This document shows positions 19,659-28,166 of a stretch of DNA of 64,000 bases, piece after piece. The notes under the pieces are model-generated. The model did no database searches, was not told the DNA's origin, and worked only from the letters and a program-made list of their open reading frames with translations. The position numbers and the translations under genes are program-made. How positions within the stretch are numbered: position 1 is the stretch's first letter; the number at the start of each line of letters is the position of its first letter. The DNA is taken from the NCBI RefSeq assembly GCF_004681965.1, contig NZ_SMLL01000006.1:1-64000 (forward strand). Direction: 5' to 3'. The stretch comes from Ramlibacter rhizophilus (lineage in GTDB: Bacteria; Pseudomonadota; Gammaproteobacteria; Burkholderiales; Burkholderiaceae_C).

Positions 19659-21200
19659 ATGAACGCTCCCGACCGCCCCGCCGCCCCTGCCGCAATCGCC
19701 TCCATCGACCACTGGATCGCCGGCCGCACGGCAAGTGGCACCGGCGAGCGGCGCGCCGATGTCTTCAACCCGGCCACCGGCCAGGTCAGTGGCCGGGTGG
19801 CCCTCGCGAACACCGCCGACGTGGACACGGCGGTGGCCGCCGCGCGGCAGGCCTGGCCCGCCTGGGCCGACACCCCGCCCATCCGCCGTGCCCGCGTGAT
19901 GTTCCGCTTCCTGGAGCTGCTCAACCAGCACCGCGACGAGCTGGCCCGCATGATCACCGCCGAGCACGGCAAGGTGTTCACCGACGCCCAGGGCGAGGTC
20001 ACGCGCGGTATCGACATCGTGGAGTTCGCCTGCGGCATCCCGCAACTGCTCAAGGGCGACTACACCGACCAGGTCTCCACCGGCATCGACAACTGGACGA
20101 TGCGCCAGCCCCTGGGCGTGGTGGCCGGCATCACGCCGTTCAACTTCCCGGTGATGGTGCCCATGTGGATGTTCCCGGTGGCACTCGCCGCCGGCAACAG
20201 TTTCGTGCTCAAGCCCAGCCCGCTGGACCCCAGCCCCTCCATCCGCATGGCCGAGCTGCTGAAAGAGGCGGGGCTGCCCGACGGCGTCTTCAACGTCGTG
20301 CAGGGGGACAAGGACGCGGTCGATGCGCTGCTGGAGCACCCGGACGTCAAGGCGCTGTCCTTCGTCGGCTCCACGCCCATCGCCCGCAAGATCTACGAGA
20401 CCGGCGCCCGCCACGGCAAGCGCGTGCAGGCGCTGGGCGGCGCCAAGAACCACATGGTGGTCATGCCCGACGCCGACATGGAGCAGGTCGCCGATGCCCT
20501 CATCGGCTCGGCCTTCGGCTCGGCCGGCGAGCGCTGCATGGCGATTTCCGTCGGCGTGCTGGTCGGGGCGGCGGCCGACCGCCTGGTGCCGGTACTGGCC
20601 GAGCGCACGCGCGCGCTCAAGGTCAAGGACGGGCGCGAGCTCGATGCCGAGATGGGCCCCATCGTCAGCGCCGCGGCGCACGAGCGCATCGCCGGCTACA
20701 TCGCCCAGGGGCAGGCCGAAGGCGCGCAGCTGGTCGTCGACGGCCGCGGCTTCCAGGGGCGCATGGCCGGCCCCGGCTGCGACAACGGGTTCTGGATCGG
20801 CGGCAGCCTGTTCGACCACGTGACCCCGGACATGAAGATCTACCGCGAGGAGATCTTCGGCCCCGTGCTGGGCTGCGTGCGCGTCAAGGACCTGGCCGAG
20901 GCCGTGGCCCTGGTCAACGCGCACGAGTACGGCAATGGCGTGTCCTGCTTCACGCGCGACGGCAACGTGGCGCGCGAGTTCAGCCGCCGCATCGAGGTGG
21001 GCATGGTAGGCATCAACGTGCCCATTCCCGTCCCCATGGCCTGGCACGGCTTCGGCGGCTGGAAGAAGAGCCTGTTCGGCGACATGCATGCCTACGGCGA
21101 GGAAGGCGTTCGCTTCTACACGCGCCAGAAGTCCATCATGCAGCGCTGGCCCGAGAGCATCGGCAAGGGCGCCGAGTTCGTGATGCCCACGGCCTCGTGA
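19659..21200 (+). CDS. mmsA: CoA-acylating methylmalonate-semialdehyde dehydrogenase
   Basis: A 513-residue aldehyde dehydrogenase. The subgroup is shown by [24 protein letters not shown], the glycine-rich [16 protein letters not shown] and the catalytic cysteine in [11 protein letters not shown] (CoA-dependent enzymes). It converts methylmalonate or malonate semialdehyde to propionyl- or acetyl-CoA in valine, beta-alanine or inositol breakdown. The next gene, a GMC oxidoreductase 28 bases downstream, could supply an aldehyde substrate. Confidence 0.92.
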   Translation: MNAPDRPAAPAAIASIDHWIAGRTASGTGERRADVFNPATGQVSGRVALANTADVDTAVAAARQAWPAWADTPPIRRARVMFRFLELLNQHRDELARMITAEHGKVFTDAQGEVTRGIDIVEFACGIPQLLKGDYTDQVSTGIDNWTMRQPLGVVAGITPFNFPVMVPMWMFPVALAAGNSFVLKPSPLDPSPSIRMAELLKEAGLPDGVFNVVQGDKDAVDALLEHPDVKALSFVGSTPIARKIYETGARHGKRVQALGGAKNHMVVMPDADMEQVADALIGSAFGSAGERCMAISVGVLVGAAADRLVPVLAERTRALKVKDGRELDAEMGPIVSAAAHERIAGYIAQGQAEGAQLVVDGRGFQGRMAGPGCDNGFWIGGSLFDHVTPDMKIYREEIFGPVLGCVRVKDLAEAVALVNAHEYGNGVSCFTRDGNVAREFSRRIEVGMVGINVPIPVPMAWHGFGGWKKSLFGDMHAYGEEGVRFYTRQKSIMQRWPESIGKGAEFVMPTAS

Positions 21201-21228
21201 GGCCGGTTGCGGATTTCGCGGGAGCACC

Positions 21229-22974
21229 ATGAGCCAGGCCGACTGGGACTACATCGTCATCGGCGCGGGCACCGCCGGCTGCCTGCTGGCCAACCGGCTG
21301 AGTGCCGACCCGCAGAGGCGCGTGCTGCTGCTGGAAGCGGGGGGCAAGGACGACTACCCCTGGATCCACATCCCGGTGGGCTACCTGTACTGCATCGGCA
21401 ATGCCCGCACCGACTGGCTGTTCAAGACCGAGGCCGACGCGGGCCTGAACGGCCGCGTGCTGCGCTACCCGCGCGGCAAGACGCTGGGCGGCAGCTCCAG
21501 CATCAACGGCATGATCTACATGCGCGGCCAGGCGCGCGACTACGACCAGTGGGCGCAACTCACGGGCGACCCCGCCTGGCGCTGGGATGCCTGCCTGCCC
21601 TACTTCAAGCGCCACGAGGACTACCACGGCGGCGCCGACGCGATGCACGGCGCCGGCGGCGAATGGCGCGTGGAGCGCCAGCGTCTGCGCTGGGACATCC
21701 TCGATGCCTTCGCGCGCGCGGCGCAGGAGGCGGGCATCCCGGCCAGCCCGGATTTCAACCGCGGCAGCAACGAAGGCGTGGGCTACTTCGAGGTCAACCA
21801 GCGCAGCGGCTGGCGCTGGAACACGGCCAAGGCCTTCCTGCGGCCCGTGCTCAAGCGGCCCAACCTCACCGTGTGGACGCGCGCGCACGTCAAGCAGCTG
21901 CTGGTCGCGCGCGATGCGGACGGCGGCCTGCGCTGCGAGGGTGCGCAGGTCTGGAACGAGCGCGAGATGGTCACCGTGCGGGCGGCGCGCGAGGTGGTGC
22001 TCGCGGCCGGCAGCATCGGCTCGCCGCAGATCCTGCAGCTCTCGGGCATCGGTCCGGGCGCGTTGCTGCAGTCGCACGGCATCCCGGTGTTGCGCGATGC
22101 ACCCGGCGTCGGCGCCAACCTGCAGGACCACCTGCAGATCCGGGCGGTCTACAAGGTGCATGGCGTCAAGACCCTCAACGTGCTGGCGGCCAACTGGTGG
22201 GGCAAGGCCTTCATCGGCCTGGAATACGCCCTGCGCCGCACCGGTCCCATGAGCATGGCACCCTCGCAGCTCGGGGCCTTCACGCGCAGCTCACCCGAGC
22301 AGCCCTGGCCGAACCTGGAGTTCCATGTCCAGCCCCTGAGCCTGGACGCCTTCGGCGATCCGCTGCACGCCTTTGGTGCCTTCACGGCCAGCGTCTGCAA
22401 CCTGAACCCCACGAGCCGCGGCTTCGTGCGCATCCGCAGTCCGCGCTTCGAGGACGCGCCCCTCATCGCGCCCAATTACCTGAGCACCGACGAGGACCGC
22501 CTCGTGGCGGCGCAGTCGCTGCGCGTGGTGCGGCGCATCGCGGCGCAGCCGGCGCTCGCGCCCTACCGACCCGAGGAGTGGCGACCCGGGCCGCAGTACC
22601 AGAGCGACGAAGAACTCGCACGCCTGGCCGGTGACATCGCCACCACCATCTTCCATCCGGTGGGCACCACGCGCATGGGCCCGGCCGACGATCCGATGGC
22701 CGTGCTCGATGCGCGCCTTCGCGTGCATGGCGTGCGCGGCCTGCGCGTGGTCGATGCCGGCGCCATGCCCACCATCACCAGCGGCAACACCAACTCGCCC
22801 ACGCTCATGATGGCCGAGCGCGCGGCCGAATGGATCCAGGGCAGCGCGACCGTTCACCCCGAAAGCGAGCACGAAAGCGCTAACGGGAAATCACCGATGC
22901 ACCATGCCGGTGAGCTTGCGTACAGTTCGCCCATCTCGCGGCACCCCATCGGGGCGCAGCGTCGAGAGGCCTGA
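21229..22974 (+). CDS. GMC family FAD-dependent oxidoreductase
   Basis: A 581-residue glucose-methanol-choline oxidoreductase. Seen: FAD-binding YIVIGAGTAGCLLANRLS at residue 8, GGSSSINGMIYMRG near 88, the second GMC signature GSIGSPQILQLSGIGPG, and the C-terminal catalytic histidine in FHPVGTTRMG followed by NTNSPTLMMAERAAEWI. Such enzymes oxidise an alcohol to an aldehyde (choline dehydrogenase, alcohol dehydrogenase AlkJ). The last about 45 residues go beyond the usual end and are low in conservation-like features. GGGAG precedes the ATG. Substrate unknown; mmsA lies just upstream. Confidence 0.9.
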   Translation: MSQADWDYIVIGAGTAGCLLANRLSADPQRRVLLLEAGGKDDYPWIHIPVGYLYCIGNARTDWLFKTEADAGLNGRVLRYPRGKTLGGSSSINGMIYMRGQARDYDQWAQLTGDPAWRWDACLPYFKRHEDYHGGADAMHGAGGEWRVERQRLRWDILDAFARAAQEAGIPASPDFNRGSNEGVGYFEVNQRSGWRWNTAKAFLRPVLKRPNLTVWTRAHVKQLLVARDADGGLRCEGAQVWNEREMVTVRAAREVVLAAGSIGSPQILQLSGIGPGALLQSHGIPVLRDAPGVGANLQDHLQIRAVYKVHGVKTLNVLAANWWGKAFIGLEYALRRTGPMSMAPSQLGAFTRSSPEQPWPNLEFHVQPLSLDAFGDPLHAFGAFTASVCNLNPTSRGFVRIRSPRFEDAPLIAPNYLSTDEDRLVAAQSLRVVRRIAAQPALAPYRPEEWRPGPQYQSDEELARLAGDIATTIFHPVGTTRMGPADDPMAVLDARLRVHGVRGLRVVDAGAMPTITSGNTNSPTLMMAERAAEWIQGSATVHPESEHESANGKSPMHHAGELAYSSPISRHPIGAQRREA

Positions 22975-23022
22975 GGAGACAAGCAAAGAGAGCGATACGC
23001 TCACCCGACATGTGTCGGCTGC

Positions 23023-23050
23023 AAAAGCGCCTGCGGGCGCTTTTGTTTTT
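23023..23050 (+). terminator. Intrinsic terminator after the GMC gene
   Basis: AAAAGCGCC pairs with GGCGCTTTT over a 4-base loop, followed by GTTTTT. A smaller CCGACA/TGTCGG hairpin sits just before it. It ends the mmsA-GMC unit. Confidence 0.85.
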
Positions 23051-23099
23051 GGTGCGCCCCAAGGCAGGGCACTGCAGAGCCAGTGCCACAATCGCGCCG

Positions 23100-23858
23100 A
23101 TGGAACTGCTGCTGATGTCGCTCGCGTCGCTGCTGGCCGGCTTCGTGGACGCGATCGTCGGCGGTGGCGGCCTCATCCTCGTGCCCGCGCTCTTCGCCAT
23201 CTTTCCCAACGCGGCGCCGGCCAGCCTGTTCGGCCTCAACAAGAGCGCCTCGGTCTGGGGCACCGCCATGGCGGCGGCACAGTTCAGCCGGCGCGTGCAC
23301 ATGAACTGGTCGGCCCTGCTGCCGGCGGCGATCGCGGGCCTGGCGGGCGGCTTCACGGGCGCGTGGGCCGTCACGATCGTCTCGGGCGACTTCCTGCGCA
23401 AGCTGCTGCCGCTGGTGCTGCTGGCGGTGCTGGCCTACACCCTCGCGCGCAAGGACCTGGGCCGGCATCACCGCCCGGCGCTCTCCGCGAGCGGCGAACG
23501 CGCGGCCACCGCCTGCATCGGCCTGGTGCTGGGCTTCTACGACGGCTTCTTCGGGCCGGGCACCGGCAGCTTCTTCGTCTTCCTCTTCGTGCGCTGGCTG
23601 GGCTACGACTTCCTGCATGCCTCGGCCGCGGCCAAGCTGCTGAACACGGCGACCAACCTCTCGGCCCTGACGCTCTTCGCGCTCAAGGGCCATGTGTGGT
23701 GGCACTACGCGCTGGCGCTGGCCGTGGCGAACGTCGCCGGCAGCCTGCTGGGCACGCGCCTGGCGCTGCGCCACGGAGCGGCTTTCGTGCGCATCGTCTT
23801 CATCGCGGTCGTCTCGGCCCTGATCCTCAAGACCGGCTACGACGCGTTCATCCGCTGA
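23100..23858 (+). CDS. TSUP (TauE/SafE) family membrane transporter
   Basis: A 252-residue permease with about eight helices and the internal duplication of the TauE/SafE family: GFVDAIVGGGGLILVPAL in the first half and GFYDGFFGPGTGSFFVFLF in the second. Members export or import sulfonates, sulfite or related organic anions. The start MELLLMSLASLLAGFVD is chosen; CACAAT at 23087-23092 ends 7 bases before this ATG, so a leaderless mRNA is plausible. The substrate is unknown. Confidence 0.88.
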   Translation: MELLLMSLASLLAGFVDAIVGGGGLILVPALFAIFPNAAPASLFGLNKSASVWGTAMAAAQFSRRVHMNWSALLPAAIAGLAGGFTGAWAVTIVSGDFLRKLLPLVLLAVLAYTLARKDLGRHHRPALSASGERAATACIGLVLGFYDGFFGPGTGSFFVFLFVRWLGYDFLHASAAAKLLNTATNLSALTLFALKGHVWWHYALALAVANVAGSLLGTRLALRHGAAFVRIVFIAVVSALILKTGYDAFIR

Positions 23859-23893
23859 GCCTGCGTCGGCGGAGGCCGCCGGATAATGCGCCG

Positions 23894-24427
23894 ATGGACG
23901 ACATCGTGCGCCAGGCCATGGCCAAGTGGCCCAACGTGCCGCATTGCTGGGGCTGGCTCGGCCTGGATGCGCGCGGCGGCTGGTACATGCGCGACGACCG
24001 CGTGCAGGCCGCCGGGCCGTTCCCGCAGCACAAGGGCTCGCTGCTGCGTCACGACAAGCTGATCGACTTCATCCACCGCAACTACGCGCCCGACGATGAG
24101 GGGCAGTGGTACTTCCAGAACGGTCCGCAGCGCGTGTACGTGGAGCTGGAATGCGCGCCCCTGGTGTGGCGCATCGGCGAGGACTTCAGCGTGCGCGCCC
24201 ACACCGGCAAGGCAGCGCAGGTGCGCGATTGCGTGATCGACGAGGCCGGGCGCCTCTACCTGGACAGCGACATCGGCTTCGGCCTGGTGCACAGCCTGGA
24301 CATGGGCCAGGCGGCCGACGCGGTGGAGTCCGGGCGCTGGTCGCCGCGCGAGCTCACGGCCGCGGACCTGCCGGCGCGCTTCGGCTTCGTGCGCAGTCCG
24401 CAGGCGCTGCGGACCGGGGCGGCCTGA
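23894..24427 (+). CDS. Conserved protein of unknown function (Burkholderiales)
   Basis: A 177-residue soluble protein starting MDDIVRQAMAKWPNVPHCWGW. I recall this N terminus from many Burkholderiales genomes, where it is annotated only as a domain of unknown function (probably DUF2944/2946; the number is uncertain). Aromatic and acidic residues are frequent (GQWYFQNGPQRVYVELE); no catalytic motif or membrane segment is seen. GATAAT (23882-23887) ends 6 bases before the ATG, the clearest leaderless start in the window. It converges with the cytochrome gene. Confidence 0.75.
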   Translation: MDDIVRQAMAKWPNVPHCWGWLGLDARGGWYMRDDRVQAAGPFPQHKGSLLRHDKLIDFIHRNYAPDDEGQWYFQNGPQRVYVELECAPLVWRIGEDFSVRAHTGKAAQVRDCVIDEAGRLYLDSDIGFGLVHSLDMGQAADAVESGRWSPRELTAADLPARFGFVRSPQALRTGAA

Positions 24428-24433
24428 GCGGCA

Positions 24434-24455
24434 CGCCGGGCGTCGCGGCCCGGCG
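24434..24455. terminator. GC-rich hairpin between convergent genes
   Basis: CGCCGGG pairs with CCCGGCG over an 8-base loop, between the stops of the unknown-function gene and the cytochrome gene. No T-run is present, so the terminator role is inferred from position only. Confidence 0.4.
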
Positions 24456-24468
24456 CGGCCGGCACGCT

Positions 24469-25437
24469 TTACTTGACGGTACCCACCATGTATTCGACGG
24501 CGGCGCGGAGCTGCGCCTCCGTGGCGGCCGCGGCGCCGCCCTTGGGCGGCATCGCGCCCTTGCCCTTGACCACGGACTGCAGCAGCCCATCGACACCGGC
24601 CGACAGGCGCGGCGCCCAGGCGGACTTGTCGCCCAGCTTGGGCGCGCCGGCGACGCCGGCGGCGTGGCAAGCCATGCAAGCTTGCTTGTAGAGCGCCTCG
24701 CCCGCGCCGGCGGCCACGGGCGCGGCGGCCGGGGCCGCAGGAGCTGCGGCGGGTGCAGCGGGTGCAGCGGGCGGGTTGGCGCCGGCGGCCGGGTTCGGGG
24801 CCATGGCAACCAGCGGCGGCGTGGCCGTCATGGTGACATTGGCTTGCGAGCCGGGCACCGCAGCGGCCGGGCCGGCGGCGGCGCTCTGGGCGGCCCCACC
24901 CTCGGGCCGGTTCGGCTCGGCGAACTTGCCGCCGCCTGTGTTGGCCAGGTAGGCCACCGCGCGGGCGATCTCCAGGTCCTCGAAGTCGCCGCCGGCTTGT
25001 GCCGGCATGGCGCCCTTGCCCTTCAGGGCCGCGGCCACGAGCGCATCGAAGCCCGTCTGGATGCGGGCAGCCCAGCCCGCCGTGTCGCCCACCTTCGGAG
25101 CGCCGGCCACGCCGGCCACGTGGCAGGCGGCGCACTGCGCCTTGAACACGGCCTCGCCCGCCTGCAGAGGACGGTTGGCGTCGCGGATCTCCACGGTGCC
25201 GACCTTCTGGATGCGGGCGGCGACGTTGCGCTCCAGGTCTTCGGCGCTGAGGCCGCCGAGGACGTGGCGGTCCGCCAGCTGGCTGCCCGCGGGCTTGGTG
25301 TCCGACACCACATACGCCACGAGGCCGATGATGATGATCACGGGCACCACGAACGCAAAGAAGGCGGCCCAGAGCAGTTGGACGGGTGTCTTGATCGGAC
25401 CGGAGTGGGCTTCTTCCTGCTGCGTGCTGTCGCTCAT
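24469..25437 (-). CDS. Membrane-anchored di-domain cytochrome c (c5 type)
   Basis: A 322-residue protein: short cytoplasmic start, one membrane helix (about 23-45), then two class I cytochrome c domains, each with a haem site (CAACH in domain 1, CMACH in domain 2) and methionine ligands in GAMPAQ and GAMPPK. The two domains are nearly repeats of each other (CHVAGVAGAPKVGD / CHAAGVAGAPKLGD), pointing to an internal duplication. They are separated by an Ala/Pro-rich linker. It probably passes electrons to a terminal oxidase. A perfect -10 box (TATAAT) lies at 25483-25488. Confidence 0.92.
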   Translation of the reverse strand: MSDSTQQEEAHSGPIKTPVQLLWAAFFAFVVPVIIIIGLVAYVVSDTKPAGSQLADRHVLGGLSAEDLERNVAARIQKVGTVEIRDANRPLQAGEAVFKAQCAACHVAGVAGAPKVGDTAGWAARIQTGFDALVAAALKGKGAMPAQAGGDFEDLEIARAVAYLANTGGGKFAEPNRPEGGAAQSAAAGPAAAVPGSQANVTMTATPPLVAMAPNPAAGANPPAAPAAPAAAPAAPAAAPVAAGAGEALYKQACMACHAAGVAGAPKLGDKSAWAPRLSAGVDGLLQSVVKGKGAMPPKGGAAAATEAQLRAAVEYMVGTVK

Positions 25438-25482
25438 GGCGTCCTCGGGGAAATGCGGAGCTGCGTTGAAAACAAACCCTCG

Positions 25483-25488
25483 ATTATA
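25483..25488 (-). promoter_or_regulatory. -10 box for the cytochrome c gene
   Basis: TATAAT on the minus strand, about 45 bases before the cytochrome start. I see no good -35 box. Confidence 0.5.
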
Positions 25489-25531
25489 GGCAGCGCGCCT
25501 GAGCAGCCCCGGGAGGGCGGCGCACTTCGGT

Positions 25532-25537
25532 CATAAT
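25532..25537 (+). promoter_or_regulatory. -10 box for tRNA-Arg
   Basis: CATAAT ends 14 bases before the mature 5' end of the tRNA, the normal distance for a short precursor leader. It is divergent from the cytochrome promoter. No clear -35 box. Confidence 0.5.
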
Positions 25538-25551
25538 CTGCGTTTGCCCGC

Positions 25552-25627
25552 GCGGCTGTAGCTCAGTGGATAGAGTATTGGCCTCCGAAGCCAAGGGTCG
25601 TGGGTTCGATCCCCGCCAGCCGCGCCA
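25552..25627 (+). tRNA. tRNA-Arg (CCG)
   Basis: A 76-base tRNA with complete cloverleaf: acceptor GCGGCTG/CAGCCGC, discriminator G, encoded CCA, D-stem GCTC/GAGT, anticodon stem TTGGC/GCCAA around loop CTCCGAA (anticodon CCG) and T-loop GGTTCGATCCC. It reads the CGG arginine codon, frequent in GC-rich genomes. The DNA downstream is gene-poor and repeat-bearing, as often seen beside tRNA integration sites. Confidence 0.97.
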
Positions 25628-25635
25628 AAGACAAG

Positions 25636-25666
25636 AACGCCACCCTTCGCGGTGGCGTTTTCGTTT
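25636..25666 (+). terminator. Intrinsic terminator of tRNA-Arg
   Basis: AACGCCACC pairs with GGTGGCGTT over 6 bases, followed by TTCGTTT. Confidence 0.85.
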
Positions 25667-25744
25667 CTACCTTTTCCTATTGTGGACAGGGCGCTCGCAC
25701 TGCCGAGGGTCCGCATGGGTTCGCGGACAGCCGGGGGTTCCGAG

Positions 25745-25796
25745 GTTGCAGAGGGGTTTCGAGCGGGTGCGGGCAGGGGCGAAACCCCTGACGGCC
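25745..25796. repeat. Hairpin repeat, copy 1 (pair with 26730-26780)
   Basis: AGGGGTTTCG (25752-25761) and CGAAACCCCT (25780-25789) form a 10-bp stem with an 18-base loop. The same stem, the same loop length and similar flanks (GTTGCAGAGG before, TGACGGCC after) recur at 26730-26780, while the loop sequences differ. The rest of 25667-26080 shows no gene; open frames there are degenerate. Confidence 0.7.
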
Positions 25797-26080
25797 GATC
25801 CATGGAGCGGCCCCGCGCTCTTCGTGCGCAGCTGCCGTGCGTGGGCACCTGCGCTGACCGGTGCATTCGTGCTCAATCTCATATACCCGGCGCGGATCGG
25901 TAAACGGCTGCCGCAGGGTACCTTCCGCGGGTCGGGCCCGGCGTCCGCAGCGAGAGGGGTGAGAGCATGCCGTCATTGGCGACCCCGCCCACGCTCCTCT
26001 GGTACGCCTGCGGCCCTTGCCCGGGAGCCAAGGCTCAGCGAGCGGAACATCTAGCACCCGGGATGCCGAGCGCGTGCGCC

Positions 26081-26413
26081 TTACTGGGTTGGGGTTGCAC
26101 CCGCGCCCATCGCGCGCGTCTCGGGGACGACGACCACCGCAGCCGTCTCGCGCTGCGCCTCCAGGTCTGCCTTTTCGACGTCTCGCAGTTCCTCACGGCG
26201 CTCGGCGATCGCGTTGTTCAGGTCGCGACGCGCTTCCGCGATCTCTTGCATGGCTTCGCGGTGTGCCTCACGAATCTCCTGCATTGCCTCCTGACGAGTT
26301 TGCTGCAAATCCTGGTATTGCTCGGCCACCTCGTCTCGCTGCGTGCAACCCGCCACTCCGAACAGCAGCGCCACGGAAGAGACGGCGGCCAGTTTTTTGA
26401 TCATTGATTGCAT
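26081..26413 (-). CDS. Small coiled-coil lipoprotein
   Basis: A 110-residue lipoprotein: MQSMIKKLAAVSSVALLFG then lipobox VAGC with the lipid cysteine near residue 23. Residues about 25-90 form a highly charged helix with QEAMQEIREAHREAMQEIAEARRD repeats, i.e. a coiled coil similar in style to Lpp-like or Bacillus YlxW-type spacers. AAGGAG sits 7 bases before the ATG. Function unknown; a cell-envelope spacer is a guess. It lies alone between two copies of a hairpin repeat. Confidence 0.75.
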   Translation of the reverse strand: MQSMIKKLAAVSSVALLFGVAGCTQRDEVAEQYQDLQQTRQEAMQEIREAHREAMQEIAEARRDLNNAIAERREELRDVEKADLEAQRETAAVVVVPETRAMGAGATPTQ

Positions 26414-27032
26414 CTGATTGCTCCTTATCGTGAGGGCAGCAAACCGCCACCCGTGTACCAACAGTGGGGCTTGGACTGGCCGAGTTGCGTGGGAGCTAGC
26501 GGGAAGTGTCCGTAGGAGACCCCGGGCGAGCGCGGGGGGGTTCCTACGCGCTTGCTCGGCAAGGCTTCCGTCTCCTGGGGTGTGCGATGCCGCCCCGGTT
26601 AGACATGGTTGGACCGCCGTGCTTGCAACTTGAGAGGCGCCAGCGGCGGTCCTCCCAGCGATCCACGAGTTGGTCGTAGCCTCCTTACTCGCCGGTCACC
26701 CCGTGCACGACAGCCAGGTTTCCCAAGGGGTTGCGGAGGGGTTTCGACGGGTTCCTGCAACGCACGAAACCCCTGAGGCCTGCACGGCCTCGATGCGGCA
26801 CAGGCGTCGTGCGCAGTCAGGGCAACCGAGCACCTGCCGCCCTTTCCAAATCCAACCGGCGACAAGGTTGGCGAGCCACGGACAGCACGTCCTGCGCACC
26901 ACGGCGCATCCCCGAGTGGGGGGGCGCCGGTGCCGGGCCTAGCAAGACATCCCGGCAGCGGCAGAAAGCGCCTGCCGCCAATCACCCGCGATCACTCTTC
27001 GAGCCACCTCCACGTTCCGAGCGGTCGCGCGC
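26414..27032. other. Gene-free stretch with one hairpin repeat
   Basis: About 620 bases in which I find no convincing gene, RNA or terminator apart from the repeat at 26730-26780. Open frames on both strands look like arbitrary high-GC reading. Confidence 0.6.
26730..26780. repeat. Hairpin repeat, copy 2 (pair with 25745-25796)
   Basis: AGGGGTTTCG (26737-26746) and CGAAACCCCT (26765-26774), 10-bp stem, 18-base loop, flanked by GTTGCGGAGG and TGAGGCC. See copy 1. Confidence 0.7.
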
Positions 27033-28151
27033 TCAGAACACGTTGTCGAAGCGAACGACGTCCCCGATCGGCTCACGCACCACGCCGATCGGGTCGCGCC
27101 CGGCCTTCACGTCTTCCATGGCCGCGAAGTAGAGCCGCCGCAGCAGGTTCACGCCCATGTCCGTGCGGCCCAGGGTCTCCACCGTGCGGTCGGCGACTTC
27201 ACCCTGGCTGTAGCACGCGAACTTGTCCTGCACGTTGACCTTGGACGCATGGTGGATCGGGTCGCTGTCGTCGAGTTCGTAGATGAAGGCCTTCATGCGC
27301 GCGACCTTTTTCTCGCGCTCGGCGGCCGGCATGTCGGCCGGCAGGGGCAGGAACCAGGCGTGGAAGGACAGCGTCTCGGTCTGCGAGACCGGCACGATCC
27401 AGAACGCCAGCATGATCCCCGGGTCCATGATGGGCAGGGCGAGCCGCACCGCCGAGGGGAAGAGGAACTCCACCTCCCGCTCGTAGCCGGGCCGTCCTGC
27501 GATGGTCTTGAGTCCCCAGCGGGTCGGCTCGGCGTTCAGCGTGGGGATCGCCTGGAACTTGGCCTGGTCGAAATCGGTGTCCTGGTGCAGCACCGACACG
27601 TGCACCGGATCCACCAGGTTCTCCAGCACCTGGAAGTAGTTGCACGGCCAGCGCCCTACGGTGTTGATCCGAACGCCGTCCTCGCGGGCGAAAGCGTCGA
27701 TGGGCGGCAGCTCGGGCGGCTCGCCCGGACCCATGTACGCCCAGATGAAGCCACCGCGCTCCTGCACGGGATAGGAGGCGAGCTTGATCTTGTCGCCGAA
27801 GGGCCGCGGCTCGCCGGGCTGCTCGAGGCACTGCCCGGTGGCGTCGTACAGCCAGCCGTGATAGGGACAGCGCAGCCCGTTGGGCGCCAGCCGCCCGGCC
27901 GTCTTGACGTTCTCCGCGCCGGCGGACAGCGACGTGCCGCGGTGGGCGCAGCGGTCTGCGATCAGGCCGAGCTTGCCTGAGGCATCGCGGAACAGCGCAA
28001 GCTTCTCGCCGAAAGGTGTGACCGGCATGGGATTGCGCTGCTCGAGCTGCGCGCTCACCGCGACAGGCAGCCAGTAGCGGCGCATCAGCTCGGCGGCCTC
28101 GGAGCCGGGGCTCACGCGCGTGAGCAGTTCGTTCTTCTCAGGACTGAGCAT
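27033..28151 (-). CDS. Rieske non-haem iron oxygenase, large subunit
   Basis: A 372-residue ring-hydroxylating or O-demethylating oxygenase. The Rieske centre is seen as CAHRG (near residue 68) and CPYHGW (near 98); the mononuclear iron site as DPVHVSVLHQDTD (near 185). The C-terminal region fits the phenoxybenzoate dioxygenase/vanillate demethylase branch, which acts on aromatic carboxylates. The needed reductase is not in the window. It follows the Bug receptor gene by 15 bases, so uptake and oxidation of one aromatic acid are likely linked. Confidence 0.9.
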   Translation of the reverse strand: MLSPEKNELLTRVSPGSEAAELMRRYWLPVAVSAQLEQRNPMPVTPFGEKLALFRDASGKLGLIADRCAHRGTSLSAGAENVKTAGRLAPNGLRCPYHGWLYDATGQCLEQPGEPRPFGDKIKLASYPVQERGGFIWAYMGPGEPPELPPIDAFAREDGVRINTVGRWPCNYFQVLENLVDPVHVSVLHQDTDFDQAKFQAIPTLNAEPTRWGLKTIAGRPGYEREVEFLFPSAVRLALPIMDPGIMLAFWIVPVSQTETLSFHAWFLPLPADMPAAEREKKVARMKAFIYELDDSDPIHHASKVNVQDKFACYSQGEVADRTVETLGRTDMGVNLLRRLYFAAMEDVKAGRDPIGVVREPIGDVVRFDNVF

Positions 28152-28166
28152 GGTTCACAAGCCGGA

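Noticed and set aside
26599..26985. Minus-strand frame in the gene-poor region
   Set aside because: It reads through the hairpin repeat and shares only repeat-derived residues with the frame at 25677-26057; no start signal.
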